Shown: positions 25,120 to 34,413, counted from the stretch's first letter. The stretch is DNA of 64,000 nt from Micromonospora sp. WMMD1128 (GCF_027497235.1 NZ_CP114902.1:3113501-3177500), one strand, 5' to 3'. Notes: generated by a model from the sequence alone, not told the origin. Program-made: numbers and translations.

Positions 25120-27063
25120 TCAGGTTGTGGGGAGCCAGGCCAGCGTCGTCATGCCGGCCAGGCCGGTCGCCTTCAGGCCGGCGTCGGAGACCGTCCAGAG
25201 CACGTCGCCGACCACGAGCGACCGGCGGATCCGCGTCCAGTCCACGCCGTCGGTCAGGGCCGGTGGGTGCTCGACCGTGCCGGCCACGGTGAACCCGCCG
25301 TCGCCGACCCGCAGCGCCAGCGCCCCGGTGCCCGGTTCACCCGCGCCCACCCCGCCGCCGGCCCGGTCGGTGGCCACGCCGGGCCGGGTCACCGGGATCA
25401 CCAGCAGGTGTTCCGGCGCCCAGTAGAGGAACGCGTGCGGGTCGGACTCGGCGTCGGACCAGCCCTGCGCGACGTGGTGCCGGGCGACCCGGGTCGGGCG
25501 GGCCGGGTCGGCGACGTCGAACAGCGACACCTGCGTGCCCTGGACCCGGCCCCGGTCGGTGGCCTCCTGCCCGACGCCGAACAACCGGCCGTCCCCGGCC
25601 GGGTGCAGGTACGAGGAATACCCGTTGATCTTCAACTCGCCGGTCACCCGGGGCGCGGCGGGATCGCGCAGGTCCACCGTGTAGAGCGGGTCGGTCTGCC
25701 GGAACGTCACCACGTATCCGGTCTCGCCGAGGAACCGCACCGCGAAGATCCGCTCACCGCGGCCCAGCCCGGTGACCTGGCCGACCGGCTTGAGTTTCGC
25801 GCCGTCGGTGCGCAGCACGTACACCCCGGAGGTGGAGTCGGTCCCGCGACGCCTGCCGTCGTCGGTGGTGGTGGCCACCCGCAGGTGACCGTTCCACTCG
25901 GACAGCGCGTACTGGTTGATCAGCCAGCCCGGCACCGAGCCGGCGGCGACGTAGCGCGGAGTGCCCGAGCGGGTGTCGAACTGGTAGATCTCGGTGGTTT
26001 CCGCCGGCCGGACCGACGACGTGCCCGCCCGCCACCAGCGCCGGTCATTGGTGAGATAGAGCCGCGGGCCGCTGCTGTAGACGGTGTCGCCGTCGGCCGC
26101 GACGGTCACCGGGTCGCCCGTGCCGAGGGCGGTCGCGGCAAGGTCGAAGCTGAGCACGGTCACCATCGAGGCGCCGGAGAAGCCGGCCGGCCGGCTGACC
26201 CGGTCGCAGCCGACCCGCCCGCCGGTCGTGCGTCCACCCTCGCGGACCTCGTACCGGGGCAGCCAGTCGTCGAGCGTCGCCTTGGCGATGACGGCGCGGT
26301 TGGCGGCGGTACGCCTGGCGTCCGTGCCTTTGGGCGGCGGCGCGAAGGCCAGGCGGGGCGTGGAGCGGACCACCACCCGGGCGGTGGCGCCGACCTGCCG
26401 GGCGTCGACCAGGCTGCCGTCGATCCGGTAGTCGCCGACGACCTTCGGCGGCCCGGCCAGGTCCACCAGGACCAGTCGGGCCTCGGGTGCGCTCGGGGCC
26501 GGTCGACCCTTCGACGCGGCGGACTTGGCCACCCACCGGGCGGGGAGCAGCACCAGCGCCCGATCGCCGTGCAGCAGCAGGCCGGCGTCACCACCGGAGA
26601 ACCGCTGCGCGGACGGCGTATCGATCGCCAGCCGCCCGGTGAGCTTGCGGCTCACCGGGTCCACCACGGACAGCACGCCCCGGGTGACCGTCACGATCCG
26701 CCGCCCGTCGGTCTTGACCAGGTCCGGCTCGTCCACCCCGGCCTCGTGCACGGTGGTGCCGGAGAAGCCGCCGGTGGACGCGCCCGCGGCGTCCTTCGCC
26801 GCGCCCGCCGCGGAGGCGCGTTCCGCGGCGGCGAACGGCGCGGCGTCGCCGTCCGGCCCGAAGCCCCACGGGCCGACCGCGGCCTTCGCGGCGCTCCGCA
26901 GCTGCTTCAGCGCCTCGTCGCACGAGTCGAAGGCGACAAGTCGCAGCCCGCCCGCCGGCCCGCCCCGGTCGCGGGGCGGTGGGGCGGACGGGTGCGCGGT
27001 GCATCCGGCGAGGGTCAGCGCGGCGACCATCGCCCATCCGACGGTCCGGGTTCTGCCAGTCAT
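25120..27063 (-). CDS. Beta-propeller domain lipoprotein
   Basis: A 647-aa predicted lipoprotein. The lipobox LTLAGC lies near residue 21. The long C-terminal region matches the secreted beta-propeller (PF09826-like) family: HEAGVDEPDLVKTDGRRIVT is the family's hallmark and is followed by propeller repeats (LYTVDLRDPAAPRVTGELKI, HAFLYWAPEHLLVIP). Function is unknown; the protein would be displayed on the outer face of the membrane. ATG start without a strong ribosome site. No operon partner is apparent. Confidence 0.85.
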   Translation of the reverse strand: MTGRTRTVGWAMVAALTLAGCTAHPSAPPPRDRGGPAGGLRLVAFDSCDEALKQLRSAAKAAVGPWGFGPDGDAAPFAAAERASAAGAAKDAAGASTGGFSGTTVHEAGVDEPDLVKTDGRRIVTVTRGVLSVVDPVSRKLTGRLAIDTPSAQRFSGGDAGLLLHGDRALVLLPARWVAKSAASKGRPAPSAPEARLVLVDLAGPPKVVGDYRIDGSLVDARQVGATARVVVRSTPRLAFAPPPKGTDARRTAANRAVIAKATLDDWLPRYEVREGGRTTGGRVGCDRVSRPAGFSGASMVTVLSFDLAATALGTGDPVTVAADGDTVYSSGPRLYLTNDRRWWRAGTSSVRPAETTEIYQFDTRSGTPRYVAAGSVPGWLINQYALSEWNGHLRVATTTDDGRRRGTDSTSGVYVLRTDGAKLKPVGQVTGLGRGERIFAVRFLGETGYVVTFRQTDPLYTVDLRDPAAPRVTGELKINGYSSYLHPAGDGRLFGVGQEATDRGRVQGTQVSLFDVADPARPTRVARHHVAQGWSDAESDPHAFLYWAPEHLLVIPVTRPGVATDRAGGGVGAGEPGTGALALRVGDGGFTVAGTVEHPPALTDGVDWTRIRRSLVVGDVLWTVSDAGLKATGLAGMTTLAWLPTT

Positions 27064-27081
27064 GGTTCGTCAGACGTGACC

Positions 27082-27112
27082 GCGCCGCACCTGGTTCCCC
27101 GACGTGCGGCGC
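27082..27112 (-). terminator. Hairpin after the MoaD-like gene
   Basis: GCGCCGCAC (27082-27090) pairs with GTGCGGCGC (27104-27112), immediately beyond the stop of the leftward gene. Confidence 0.6.
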
Positions 27113-27409
27113 TCAGCCGCCGGCCATCGCGCCGAGCACGATGAACGGCTCCTTGCCGGCGACCACCTCCTCGGGCAGCGGCGCATCCGGCGGCTCGTTC
27201 GACAGGTCCAGCTCGCAGGCGTAGAAGCGGACGAACGGGCGGCGCTCGCCGCTGCGCCGGTCACGGATCGTGCCCAGCAGCATCGGGTACGCCGCCTCCA
27301 GCGCGTCGAGCACCTCACGCTGGGTGGGCGGCCCGGCCACCTCGACGCGGACCTCGCCGGCGACGTGCGCCAGGTTCTTCAGGTGGGCCGGCAGCACGAC
27401 CCGGATCAC
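27113..27409 (-). CDS. MoaD/ThiS family sulfur-carrier protein
   Basis: A 98-aa beta-grasp protein. It begins [20 protein letters not shown] and ends VLGAMAGG, with the terminal Gly-Gly that MoaD and ThiS use for adenylation and thiocarboxylate formation. Its GTG overlaps the stop of the BNR-propeller gene (GTGA), so the two are translationally coupled. No moaE, thiG or activating enzyme is nearby. Whether it carries sulfur for a cofactor or modifies the propeller protein is not known. Confidence 0.88.
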   Translation of the reverse strand: MIRVVLPAHLKNLAHVAGEVRVEVAGPPTQREVLDALEAAYPMLLGTIRDRRSGERRPFVRFYACELDLSNEPPDAPLPEEVVAGKEPFIVLGAMAGG

Positions 27410-28521
27410 GGCAGCACCTGGACCTCGACGGAGAGCACCGCGGGCAGGTCGCGCACGATCGGCGCCCAGGTGTCGCCGTCGTCCGCCGAGTGGTAGACCT
27501 GGCCACCCGTGGTGCCGAAGTAGATGCCGCACGGGTCGAGCGTGTCGACCGCCATCGCGTCGCGCAGCACGTTGACGTAGCAGTGCGACTGCGGCAGGCC
27601 CTCGGTCAGCGGCTCCCACCGCTCGCCGCCGGTGCGGCTGCGGTAGACGCGCAGCTTGCCCTCCGGCGGGTAGTGCAGCGAGTCGCTGGTGATCGGCACG
27701 ACGTAGACCGTCTCCGGCTCGTGCGCGTGCACCGCGATCGGGAAGCCGAAGTCGGTCGGGAGGTCGCCGCTGACCTCCCGCCAGCTCGCGCCGGCGTCGT
27801 CGGTGCGCATCACGTCCCAGTGCTTCTGCATGAACAGCGTGTCCGGCCGGGACGGGTGCTGGGCGAGGCGGTGCACGCAGTGGCCGACCTCGGAATCGGT
27901 GTCGGGGATCTCCCCCGAGCGCAGCCCCTTGTTGATCGGCAGCCAGCTCGCGCCGCCGTCGTCGCTGCGGAACGCCCCGGCGGCGGAGATCGCGACGTAG
28001 ATCCGGTCGCGGTCGGCCGGGTCGAGGATGATCGTGTGCAGGCACATGCCGCCGGCGCCGGGCTGCCAGGACGGGCCGGTCGGGTGCTGGCGCAGCGCGG
28101 TCAGCTCCGACCACTTCTCACCGCCGTCGTTGGACAGGTAGAGCGCGGCGTCCTCGCCGCCCGCGTAGACCGTCTCGGGGTCGTGGCGGGACGGCTCGAG
28201 GTGCCAGATCCGCTTGAACTCCCACGGTCGGGGCGTGCCGTCGAACCAGAGGTGTTCCCCGACCTCGCCGGCGTAGGCGAAGTCGTTGCCGACCGGCGTC
28301 CAGGTCCGGCCGCCGTCGTCCGAGCGCTGGATGAGCTGCCCGAACCAGCCGCCGGACTGGGACGCGTAGAGCCGCTCCGGTGCGACCGGCGAGCCGGTCA
28401 GGTGGTAGATCTCCCAGCCGCCGAAGTGAGGCCCGTCGACCGTCCAGTCGCCGCGCCGCCCGTCGGACGTCAGGATGAACGCGCCCTTGCGCGTGCCCAC
28501 AAGTACCCGTGTCGTCGTCAC
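27406..28521 (-). CDS. BNR/WD40-type beta-propeller protein
   Basis: A 371-aa protein without a signal peptide. Repeated Asp-box motifs are visible: [48 protein letters not shown] and [12 protein letters not shown]. The arrangement is typical of a sialidase-like or HCF136-like propeller, though no sialidase catalytic residues are evident. GTG at 28521 follows GAGGA. It is coupled by a 4-bp overlap to a MoaD-like gene, a pairing that suggests joint function. Substrate and role are unknown. Confidence 0.85.
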   Translation of the reverse strand: MTTTRVLVGTRKGAFILTSDGRRGDWTVDGPHFGGWEIYHLTGSPVAPERLYASQSGGWFGQLIQRSDDGGRTWTPVGNDFAYAGEVGEHLWFDGTPRPWEFKRIWHLEPSRHDPETVYAGGEDAALYLSNDGGEKWSELTALRQHPTGPSWQPGAGGMCLHTIILDPADRDRIYVAISAAGAFRSDDGGASWLPINKGLRSGEIPDTDSEVGHCVHRLAQHPSRPDTLFMQKHWDVMRTDDAGASWREVSGDLPTDFGFPIAVHAHEPETVYVVPITSDSLHYPPEGKLRVYRSRTGGERWEPLTEGLPQSHCYVNVLRDAMAVDTLDPCGIYFGTTGGQVYHSADDGDTWAPIVRDLPAVLSVEVQVLP

Positions 28522-28684
28522 GTCTCGTCCTCCATTCGATGGTTCCCCAGGTCCGACCGTGCGCCGCGCCGAAACTCATCGCTGTCGTACTCCCCGGGTA
28601 CGACAATCGGCGTAGGCGCAGGTGGCGGCGGGGTCGCCACGCCGGCCGCCGGGAATTGTCGGTGCGAGTCGTTACCCTGCGCGC

Positions 28685-29104
28685 ATGACCGGGCCCGGAG
28701 ACGTACCCCCCGCCTACCTCGACCGGCTGCGGCCGGTCTGCCTCGGCCTGCCGGAGACCTACGAGGAGCCGGCCTGGGTCGGCACGCGCTGGCGGGTCCG
28801 CACGCGCACGTTCGCCCACGTGCTCACCGTCGACCCCGACCACCAGGCGGCGTACGCGCGGGCCGCGGCGACCGGCGAGCCGATCTGCGCGCTGACGTTC
28901 CGCTCCCCCGGCGACGAGATCGCCGGGTTGATCGCCGCCGGTCCGCCGTTCTTCAAGCCGGGGTGGGGCGCCGACGTGGTCGGCATGGCACTCGACGGCC
29001 GGACGGACTGGGCCGAGGTCGCCGAGTTGCTCACCGAGAGCTACTGCGTGCTCGCCCCGAAGAAGCTTGTCGCACGGGTCACGCGCCCGTTCGGCCCGAT
29101 GTGA
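28685..29104 (+). CDS. MmcQ/YjbR family protein
   Basis: A 139-aa cytosolic protein. The family opens with a CyaY-like fold: RLRPVCLGLPETYEEPAWVG, followed by TRTFAHVLTVD, ALTFRSPGDEI, FFKPGWGADVVGMAL and a final helix with LLTESYCVLAPKKLVARV. The Lys pair near the end is conserved in the family, which may bind DNA (YjbR), but no activity is proven. ATG start; it is a single-gene unit that diverges from the BNR gene across a 163-bp gap. Confidence 0.85.
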   Translation: MTGPGDVPPAYLDRLRPVCLGLPETYEEPAWVGTRWRVRTRTFAHVLTVDPDHQAAYARAAATGEPICALTFRSPGDEIAGLIAAGPPFFKPGWGADVVGMALDGRTDWAEVAELLTESYCVLAPKKLVARVTRPFGPM

Positions 29105-29243
29105 CCCGACCCGCCGGGGGTGCCGCCGTCACCCCGTTTCCGGCTACCGTGTCCGGGGTAGCACTGCCGTAACCCGGGCCCGTCGCCGCGCAGGTCCCGG
29201 GGGCAGCGACCGACGCGGCCGACGAGACCGCCGGGGGGTGAGC

Positions 29244-30920
29244 GTGCGGGTGCTGGCAGGGCGTTACCGGCTGGTCGAGCAGATCGGCCGGGGCGGAACG
29301 GCGATCGTCTGGCGCGCCGTCGACGAACTCCTCGGGCGGACCGTAGCGGTGAAGCTGCTCGACTCCGACGCCGCCGACGACCGCTGGTGGCGGGCCGCGG
29401 TACGGGCCGAGGCGCGGGCGGCAGCCCGCCTGAACCATGCGAACGTGGCCGCCGTCTACGACTACGGCGAGGCCCGCACCGCCGGGTTGCGCCGGCTGCC
29501 CTTCCTGGTGCTGGAATACGTCGAGGGCGAGACGCTCGCCGACGCGTTACGCCGCGACGGGGCCCTGGACTGGCCGCGGGCTGTCCGGGTCTGCGCGGAG
29601 GTCGCGGCCGGGGTCGCCGCCGTGCACGCCGCCGGCCTGGTGCACCGTGACCTGAAGCCGGGCAACGTGCTGCTGTCGCCCGCCGGGCCGAAGCTTGTCG
29701 ATCTCGGGATCGCGCTCGCGGTCGGTGCCGACACCGTGAACGGTCGGGGCGAGATCCGGGGCACGCCCGCCTACATGGCGCCGGAGCAGCTGCTCGGCGA
29801 GGTCGCCGTGCCCGCCAGCGATGTCTACGCCCTCGGCCTGCTGCTCACCGAGTGCCTGACCGGGCGCCGCCCGGTGCGCCCCGACGAGCCCGAACGCGAC
29901 GACCACCTCGCCGACCTCCCGGTCGACGGCGTCCCGGACGCCGTCGACGGCCTCCGACGGGCCTGCCTGGCGCCGCAGGCCGGGGACCGGCCGACGGCCG
30001 ACGAGGTGGCCCGCCGGCTCGGCGCGACCGTCGCGGCCCCCCAGGCGCGGATGCGGCCCGCCGTGGCCGGCCACCCGGCCGCCCCTCCGACGGTGGCCAC
30101 CGGGACCGCCCGTTCGCGACGCCGCCGGGCGCTGCTGGTGGGCAGCCTGCCGGTCGCCCTGGCGGGCGCGGTGCTCGCCGCCCAGCTGCCCGGGCTCTCG
30201 TCGACCGGCGACGCCGCCGAGGGCGCGGCGGAGCTGCCGTCCGCCGCGCCGTTCGGGTGTGCCGTCGCCTGGTCGTCGGACCGGGCGACGGACGGCACGT
30301 TCGGCGCCGACGTCACCGTCGAGGTGAGCGGGCCGCGACCGGCCGGCGAGCCGGTGTTGTCCTTCCGGCTTCCCCCCGGCCAGCGGCTCACCGCGCCGCT
30401 CGACCGCTGGCAGTCGGGTCGCCAGGTGCGCCTGCCGGTCACGGTGGACCGGGCCGGCACGACGCGGCTCCCGCTGCGGGGCACCTGGACGGACCGCACC
30501 GGCACCGCCGCCGACTCGTTCGCGGTCGGCGGCGTGCCGTGCCGACGGTCCGCGATCGTCACCATCGGCGACACCCGCTCCGCGACCGGCCCGTCCCGAC
30601 CCGAGGCGCCCCCGACCACCGAGCCGGTCCGGGCCGACGCTCCGCCGTCCGACGCCATGCCCGACAGCGAGCCCACCGCCGATCCCCAGCCGTCCGGCCC
30701 GGCGAGCGACGAACCGTCGCACTCCGCCACGCCGTCGCCGTCCACCAGCCCGTCGCGCTCCGCCACCCCGTCGGAGTCGGCGACACCGCCCCCACCGACC
30801 GCCGACCCCACCGGGACGACCGAGCCGCCGACGACGCCCCCGACCGGGCCCGACGGCGAGGCGGCGGAGCCGACCGGCACCACAACGGCCGGCGACACCG
30901 ATCCCGACACCCGGGCCTGA
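29244..30920 (+). CDS. Receptor Ser/Thr protein kinase with CBM2-like ectodomain
   Basis: A 558-aa Hanks-type kinase. The glycine loop is in EQIGRGGTAIVW, the ATP Lys in VAVKLL, and the catalytic loop is HRDLKPGNVLL. The metal loop reads DLG, the usual bacterial form in place of DFG. The kinase domain ends near residue 270. One TM helix follows (ALLVGSLPVALAGAVLAAQL). The outer part starts FGCAVAWSSDRATDGTFGAD, like the first strands of a CBM2 cellulose-binding module, and ends in a Pro/Ser/Thr-rich tail of about 140 residues. I choose GTG 29244, 5 nt after GGGGGG; 29238 is an alternative. The extracellular ligand is not known. Confidence 0.85.
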   Translation: MRVLAGRYRLVEQIGRGGTAIVWRAVDELLGRTVAVKLLDSDAADDRWWRAAVRAEARAAARLNHANVAAVYDYGEARTAGLRRLPFLVLEYVEGETLADALRRDGALDWPRAVRVCAEVAAGVAAVHAAGLVHRDLKPGNVLLSPAGPKLVDLGIALAVGADTVNGRGEIRGTPAYMAPEQLLGEVAVPASDVYALGLLLTECLTGRRPVRPDEPERDDHLADLPVDGVPDAVDGLRRACLAPQAGDRPTADEVARRLGATVAAPQARMRPAVAGHPAAPPTVATGTARSRRRRALLVGSLPVALAGAVLAAQLPGLSSTGDAAEGAAELPSAAPFGCAVAWSSDRATDGTFGADVTVEVSGPRPAGEPVLSFRLPPGQRLTAPLDRWQSGRQVRLPVTVDRAGTTRLPLRGTWTDRTGTAADSFAVGGVPCRRSAIVTIGDTRSATGPSRPEAPPTTEPVRADAPPSDAMPDSEPTADPQPSGPASDEPSHSATPSPSTSPSRSATPSESATPPPPTADPTGTTEPPTTPPTGPDGEAAEPTGTTTAGDTDPDTRA

Positions 30921-31045
30921 GCACCGGCAGGATCACCAGAGGTACGCCGAGGCGGCGCCGAACGGGCGACTAGGGTGAGCACCGGCGTGCCGGCAAGCCG
31001 GCCGGTAGTTGACCGTCGTGTTCCGAAGCTGCGGCAGGAGTCATC

Positions 31046-31492
31046 GTGCGAGCCCGAGACCTGGCTGTCCCGTTCCCCTCCATCACGCTGTCCTCGCCCG
31101 TGCTGGAGGCGGCCCGGTTGCTGGCGGACAACAACCTGCCCGGGCTGATCGTGGTCGACGACCGGGAGCGCCCGGTGAGCGTCCTGCCCGGCGCGCAGGT
31201 GCTGCGCCTGGTGATCCCCGGCTACTGCCGGGAGGACCCCACCCTGGCCCGGATGATCGACGAACCCACCGCCGACGTGTTCTTCCGGGGAGCGGAAGGT
31301 CGGACCGTGCGGGACCTGCTGCCCCGCGATCGACCGGAGCCGCCGGTGGTCGAACCGCAGGCGACGGTGCTGGAGGTCGCCGCCGTGATGGCGCAGCGGC
31401 TCAGCCCGCTGGTGGCGGTGGCGCCCCGCGGCGAGCCGATGATCGGCGGCATCACCCTGGACGCCCTGCTCGACCGGATGCTGGCCGCATGA
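31046..31492 (+). CDS. CBS-domain protein
   Basis: A 148-aa cytosolic protein made of paired CBS motifs. The first is FPSITLSSPVLEAARLLADN with GLIVVDDRERPVSVL; the second is VVEPQATVLEVAAVMAQ with PLVAVAPRGEPMIGGIT. CBS pairs bind adenine nucleotides and regulate attached enzymes or transporters. GGAG precedes the GTG. The stop overlaps the start of the downstream transporter gene (ATGA), so it probably acts as the regulatory subunit of that transporter. Confidence 0.88.
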   Translation: MRARDLAVPFPSITLSSPVLEAARLLADNNLPGLIVVDDRERPVSVLPGAQVLRLVIPGYCREDPTLARMIDEPTADVFFRGAEGRTVRDLLPRDRPEPPVVEPQATVLEVAAVMAQRLSPLVAVAPRGEPMIGGITLDALLDRMLAA

Positions 31493-32787
31493 CCGGGCTG
31501 GCCTGGGCCTCGGTTGCCGTCTTCACCGTCGCGTACGTCCTGATCGCCACCGAGAAGATCCACCGGGTCGCCGCCGCGCTCGGCGGGGCGGCGGTGATGT
31601 TCCTGATCGGCGCCACCGACGCCGGGCACGCCTTCTTCTCCGAAGAGTCCGGCATCGACTGGAACGTGATCTTCCTGCTGATCGGCATGATGCTCATCGT
31701 CTCCGTACTCAAACGCACAGGCGGTTTCGAGTACGTGGCGGTCTGGGCGTCGAAGCGGGCGCGGGGCCGCCCGTACCGGGTGATGGTGATCCTCGTGCTG
31801 ATCACGGCGGTGGCGTCGGCGGCGCTCGACAACGTCACCACCGTGCTGCTCATCGCCCCGGTGACGTTCCTGGTCTGCGAACGGCTCGGGGTGCCGGCGG
31901 TGCCGTTCCTCATCGCCGAGGCGATGGCCTCGAACATCGGCGGCACCGCCACCCTGGTGGGCGACCCGCCGAACATCATCATCGGCAGCCGGGGCGGGCT
32001 GTCGTACAACGACTTCCTGGTCCACCTCGCGCCGCTGGTGGTGCTGCTGCTCGTGGTCTTCCTCGGGTTGTGCCGGCTGATGTTCCGCGACGCGTTCCGC
32101 TACGACGCGGAGCGGGCCGCGCAGATCGCCGCCCTGCGCGAGCGCGACGCCATCCGCGACCGCCGGCTGCTGATCCTCGGACTGGCCGTGCTCGCGGCGG
32201 TGACCGTGGCGTTCGTGCTGCACACCGTGCTGGACCTGGAACCGGCGGTGGTCGCGCTGCTCGGCGGGCTGCTGCTGCTGGCGCTCTCCCGGCTCGACGC
32301 CGGGGAGGTCAGCCGGGACGTGGAGTGGCCGACCCTGGTGTTCTTCGCCGGCCTGTTCATCATGGTCGGCGCGCTGGTCAACACCGGCGTGGTCGAGCAG
32401 ATCTCGCAGGCCGCCATCAACGCCACCGAGGGCCGGCTGCTGCCGGCGTCGCTGGTGCTGCTGTGGGGGTCGGCGGTGCTGTCGGCGATCGTCGACAACA
32501 TCCCGTACGTGGCGACGATGAGCCCGGTGGTGGCGGATCTCGTGCACGCCCAGGGCGGCGGCGGGCAGTCGCGGGTGCTGTGGTGGGCGCTGGCGCTCGG
32601 CGCGGACCTCGGCGGCAACGCCACCGCCGTCGGCGCCTCGGCCAACGTCGTCGTGCTCGGCCTGGCCGAACGCGCCGGACAGCGGATCACCTTCTGGCAG
32701 TTCACCCGCTACGGCCTGCTGGTCACCCTGGTCACCGTCGGGCTGGCGATGCCGTACCTGTGGCTGCGCTACTTCGCCTTCGCCTGA
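31489..32787 (+). CDS. SLC13/ArsB/NhaD-type anion or Na+/H+ transporter
   Basis: A 432-aa integral membrane protein with about 11 hydrophobic helices. The family signature DNVTTVLLIAPVTFLVCERL and the repeated motif SAIVDNIPYVATMSPVVADL mark the two inverted halves. GGTATLVGDPPNIIIGS is the conserved substrate/ion site and GGNATAVGASANVVV is its counterpart. It belongs to the ArsB/NhaD ion-transporter superfamily; substrates include arsenite, dicarboxylates and Na+/H+. No arsenic genes are adjacent, so arsenite is not favoured. Translated with the CBS protein. Confidence 0.88.
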   Translation: MTGLAWASVAVFTVAYVLIATEKIHRVAAALGGAAVMFLIGATDAGHAFFSEESGIDWNVIFLLIGMMLIVSVLKRTGGFEYVAVWASKRARGRPYRVMVILVLITAVASAALDNVTTVLLIAPVTFLVCERLGVPAVPFLIAEAMASNIGGTATLVGDPPNIIIGSRGGLSYNDFLVHLAPLVVLLLVVFLGLCRLMFRDAFRYDAERAAQIAALRERDAIRDRRLLILGLAVLAAVTVAFVLHTVLDLEPAVVALLGGLLLLALSRLDAGEVSRDVEWPTLVFFAGLFIMVGALVNTGVVEQISQAAINATEGRLLPASLVLLWGSAVLSAIVDNIPYVATMSPVVADLVHAQGGGGQSRVLWWALALGADLGGNATAVGASANVVVLGLAERAGQRITFWQFTRYGLLVTLVTVGLAMPYLWLRYFAFA

Positions 32788-32797
32788 GCGTCCCCGC

Positions 32798-33316
32798 TCA
32801 ACCGAGCTTCTTGCGCAGCGTCTCGAACGCCAGGTCCGGGCGGCGCGGCAGACCGAACCGCTCGTCGCCGTACGGGAACGGGCTCAGCTCGCCGGTGCGG
32901 ACGTAGCCGCGCCGCTCGTACCAGGCGATCAGGTCCTCGCGCTGCACGATCACGGTCATCCACAGCTCGCCGGCGTGCCAGCGGTCCCGGGCGAACCGCT
33001 CGGCCCCGGCCAGCAGCTCACGGCCCAGCCCGCCGCCCTGCTCGGCCGGCGCGACCGCGAACATGCCGAAGTAGGCGTGGTCGTCGCGCCGCTCCAGCTG
33101 GCAGCAGGCGACCAGGCGTCCGTCACGCTCCGCCACCAGGACCACGCCGTCCGGGCCCGCCACCGCTGCGGCCACCATCTCCGGGTCGGTGCGCTGCCCG
33201 TCGAGCAGGTCGGCCTCGTGGGTCCAGCCGGTCCGGGCGCGGTCCCCCCGGTACGCCGACTCGATCAGGTCGACCAGGGCGGGCACGTCGGCGGGCCGGG
33301 CGGTACGGGTGTTCAT
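32798..33316 (-). CDS. GNAT family N-acetyltransferase
   Basis: A 172-aa acetyltransferase. The acetyl-CoA loop is in FAVAPAEQGGGLGRELL (Q/RxxGxG/A type), preceded by a strand LVACCQLERRDDHAYFGMFA and followed by ELWMTVIVQREDLIAWYERRG. These are GNAT motifs A and B. ATG at 33316, with GGAG upstream; the reading frame remains open far upstream but that part is an antisense shadow. It is convergent with the transporter gene. The acceptor is unknown. Confidence 0.88.
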   Translation of the reverse strand: MNTRTARPADVPALVDLIESAYRGDRARTGWTHEADLLDGQRTDPEMVAAAVAGPDGVVLVAERDGRLVACCQLERRDDHAYFGMFAVAPAEQGGGLGRELLAGAERFARDRWHAGELWMTVIVQREDLIAWYERRGYVRTGELSPFPYGDERFGLPRRPDLAFETLRKKLG

Positions 33317-33407
33317 CGGCGCTCCACGGTCGGGGTTCGGCATACCGGGCCAGGGTACGCAGCATGCCGGTCCTCCGGCGGCGCGGGACGGCCGGACGTG
33401 GCGCGGC

Positions 33408-33647
33408 GTGGTTGACTGCCCGGCAAACGGCGAGACCGACGCGTGGGTCCCGATCGAGGAGAGCCTCGCGGTGTGGCGGCGGGCGGCCCGCGACGCCGAG
33501 CTGACCGTGGCGCGGCTGACCGGCTGCGACCACGCGACCACGCTCGACGAGCGCGAGGACCTGGCCGGTGTCAGCGCGCAGTACGAGGCGGTCCTGCTGG
33601 ACTGGTTGGGCCGGCGACTGGCGGCTCCGGAATCGCCTCGCCGCTGA
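33408..33647 (+). CDS. Small hypothetical protein
   Basis: A possible 79-aa protein (PANGETDAWVPIEESLAVWR, LDEREDLAGVSAQYEAVL) with two predicted helices and no recognised domain. The GTG at 33408 is a guess, and no ribosome site is clear. It ends 26 bp before the ASCH gene, in the same direction. Supporting points are amphipathic composition and normal codon use; it could also be non-coding. Confidence 0.4.
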   Translation: MVDCPANGETDAWVPIEESLAVWRRAARDAELTVARLTGCDHATTLDEREDLAGVSAQYEAVLLDWLGRRLAAPESPRR

Positions 33648-33673
33648 CCGCCGCCGTGGCTAGGCTGCCCGCC

Positions 33674-34093
33674 ATGACCGCCGCCGAGCTGCCGATCGCC
33701 GAGTTCGCCTTCCCCGGCCCGCTGCGCGACCAGCTGGTCGCCGCCGTGCTCGACGGGACCAAGACCAGCACCACCGGGCTGCTCCAGGACTACGAGATCG
33801 ACGGCGAGGCGCTGCCGGAGGTCGGCGCCCGGTTCGCGGTGGTCGACTCCGCCGGCGCGCCGGTGGCGGTGATCGAGGTGGTCGAGGTCCGCGTCGCCCG
33901 GGTCGGCGACGTGGACCTCGACCACGCCCGCGACGAGGGCGAGGGGTACGAGTCGGTCGCCGACTGGCGCGCCGGGCACGAGCGCTACTGGCACGGCGGC
34001 GACTACCGGGGGTGGCTCGGCGACCCGGCGTTCACCGTGGACGACGACACGCCGGCCGTGCTGGAGCGCTTCCGGCTCGTCGAGACGCTCTGA
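33674..34093 (+). CDS. ASCH domain protein
   Basis: A 139-aa protein of the ASCH (ASC-1 homology) beta-barrel family, thought to bind RNA. Typical features are FPGPLRDQLVAAVLDGTKTS, RFAVVDSAGAPVAVIEVVEV, and a helical region with WRAGHERYWHGGDYRGWLG. Single unit; ATG at 33674 without a strong ribosome site. Some ASCH proteins are amidohydrolases of modified nucleosides, but such an activity is not established here. Confidence 0.85.
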   Translation: MTAAELPIAEFAFPGPLRDQLVAAVLDGTKTSTTGLLQDYEIDGEALPEVGARFAVVDSAGAPVAVIEVVEVRVARVGDVDLDHARDEGEGYESVADWRAGHERYWHGGDYRGWLGDPAFTVDDDTPAVLERFRLVETL

Positions 34094-34240
34094 CCCGGCT
34101 CGGTCGAACCACCGGGCCCGCACGTCCGCCCCGCCCGGCGGGAAGCGCAGCACGGTCACCACGAGCGTGATCGCCCGGCCGCCCGTACCGCCGAACCGGC
34201 CGCTGCCACCGCGCACGGCGGAGCGCTCTGGTCCGGCGCC

Positions 34241-34288
34241 CTTTGGGTGCACTCGTTGTCGTCATAGCAACAACGGGTGCACCCAAAG
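34241..34288. repeat. Hairpin element with CTTTGGGTGCAC arms
   Basis: The arms CTTTGGGTGCACTCGTTGT (34241-34259) and ACAACGGGTGCACCCAAAG (34270-34288) pair at 18 of 19 positions across a 10-nt loop. It lies in the 320-bp gap between the ASCH and synthetase genes. I see no other feature in that gap. Confidence 0.8.
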
Positions 34289-34413
34289 CCGGGGGCGCGG
34301 AGCGCGTAGGGGTGGTGGTTCCGCTTGGGGGGCCGATACGGTCAGGGCGTGTGAGGTCGGCCGCCACGGCCGGCGCGGGAGCCGACGTCGGCGGTGGCCG
34401 GAGAGGGGCATTC

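Noticed and set aside
31489..32787. Arsenite efflux pump
   Set aside because: No ArsR, ArsC or ArsA neighbour is present and the family covers several ions.
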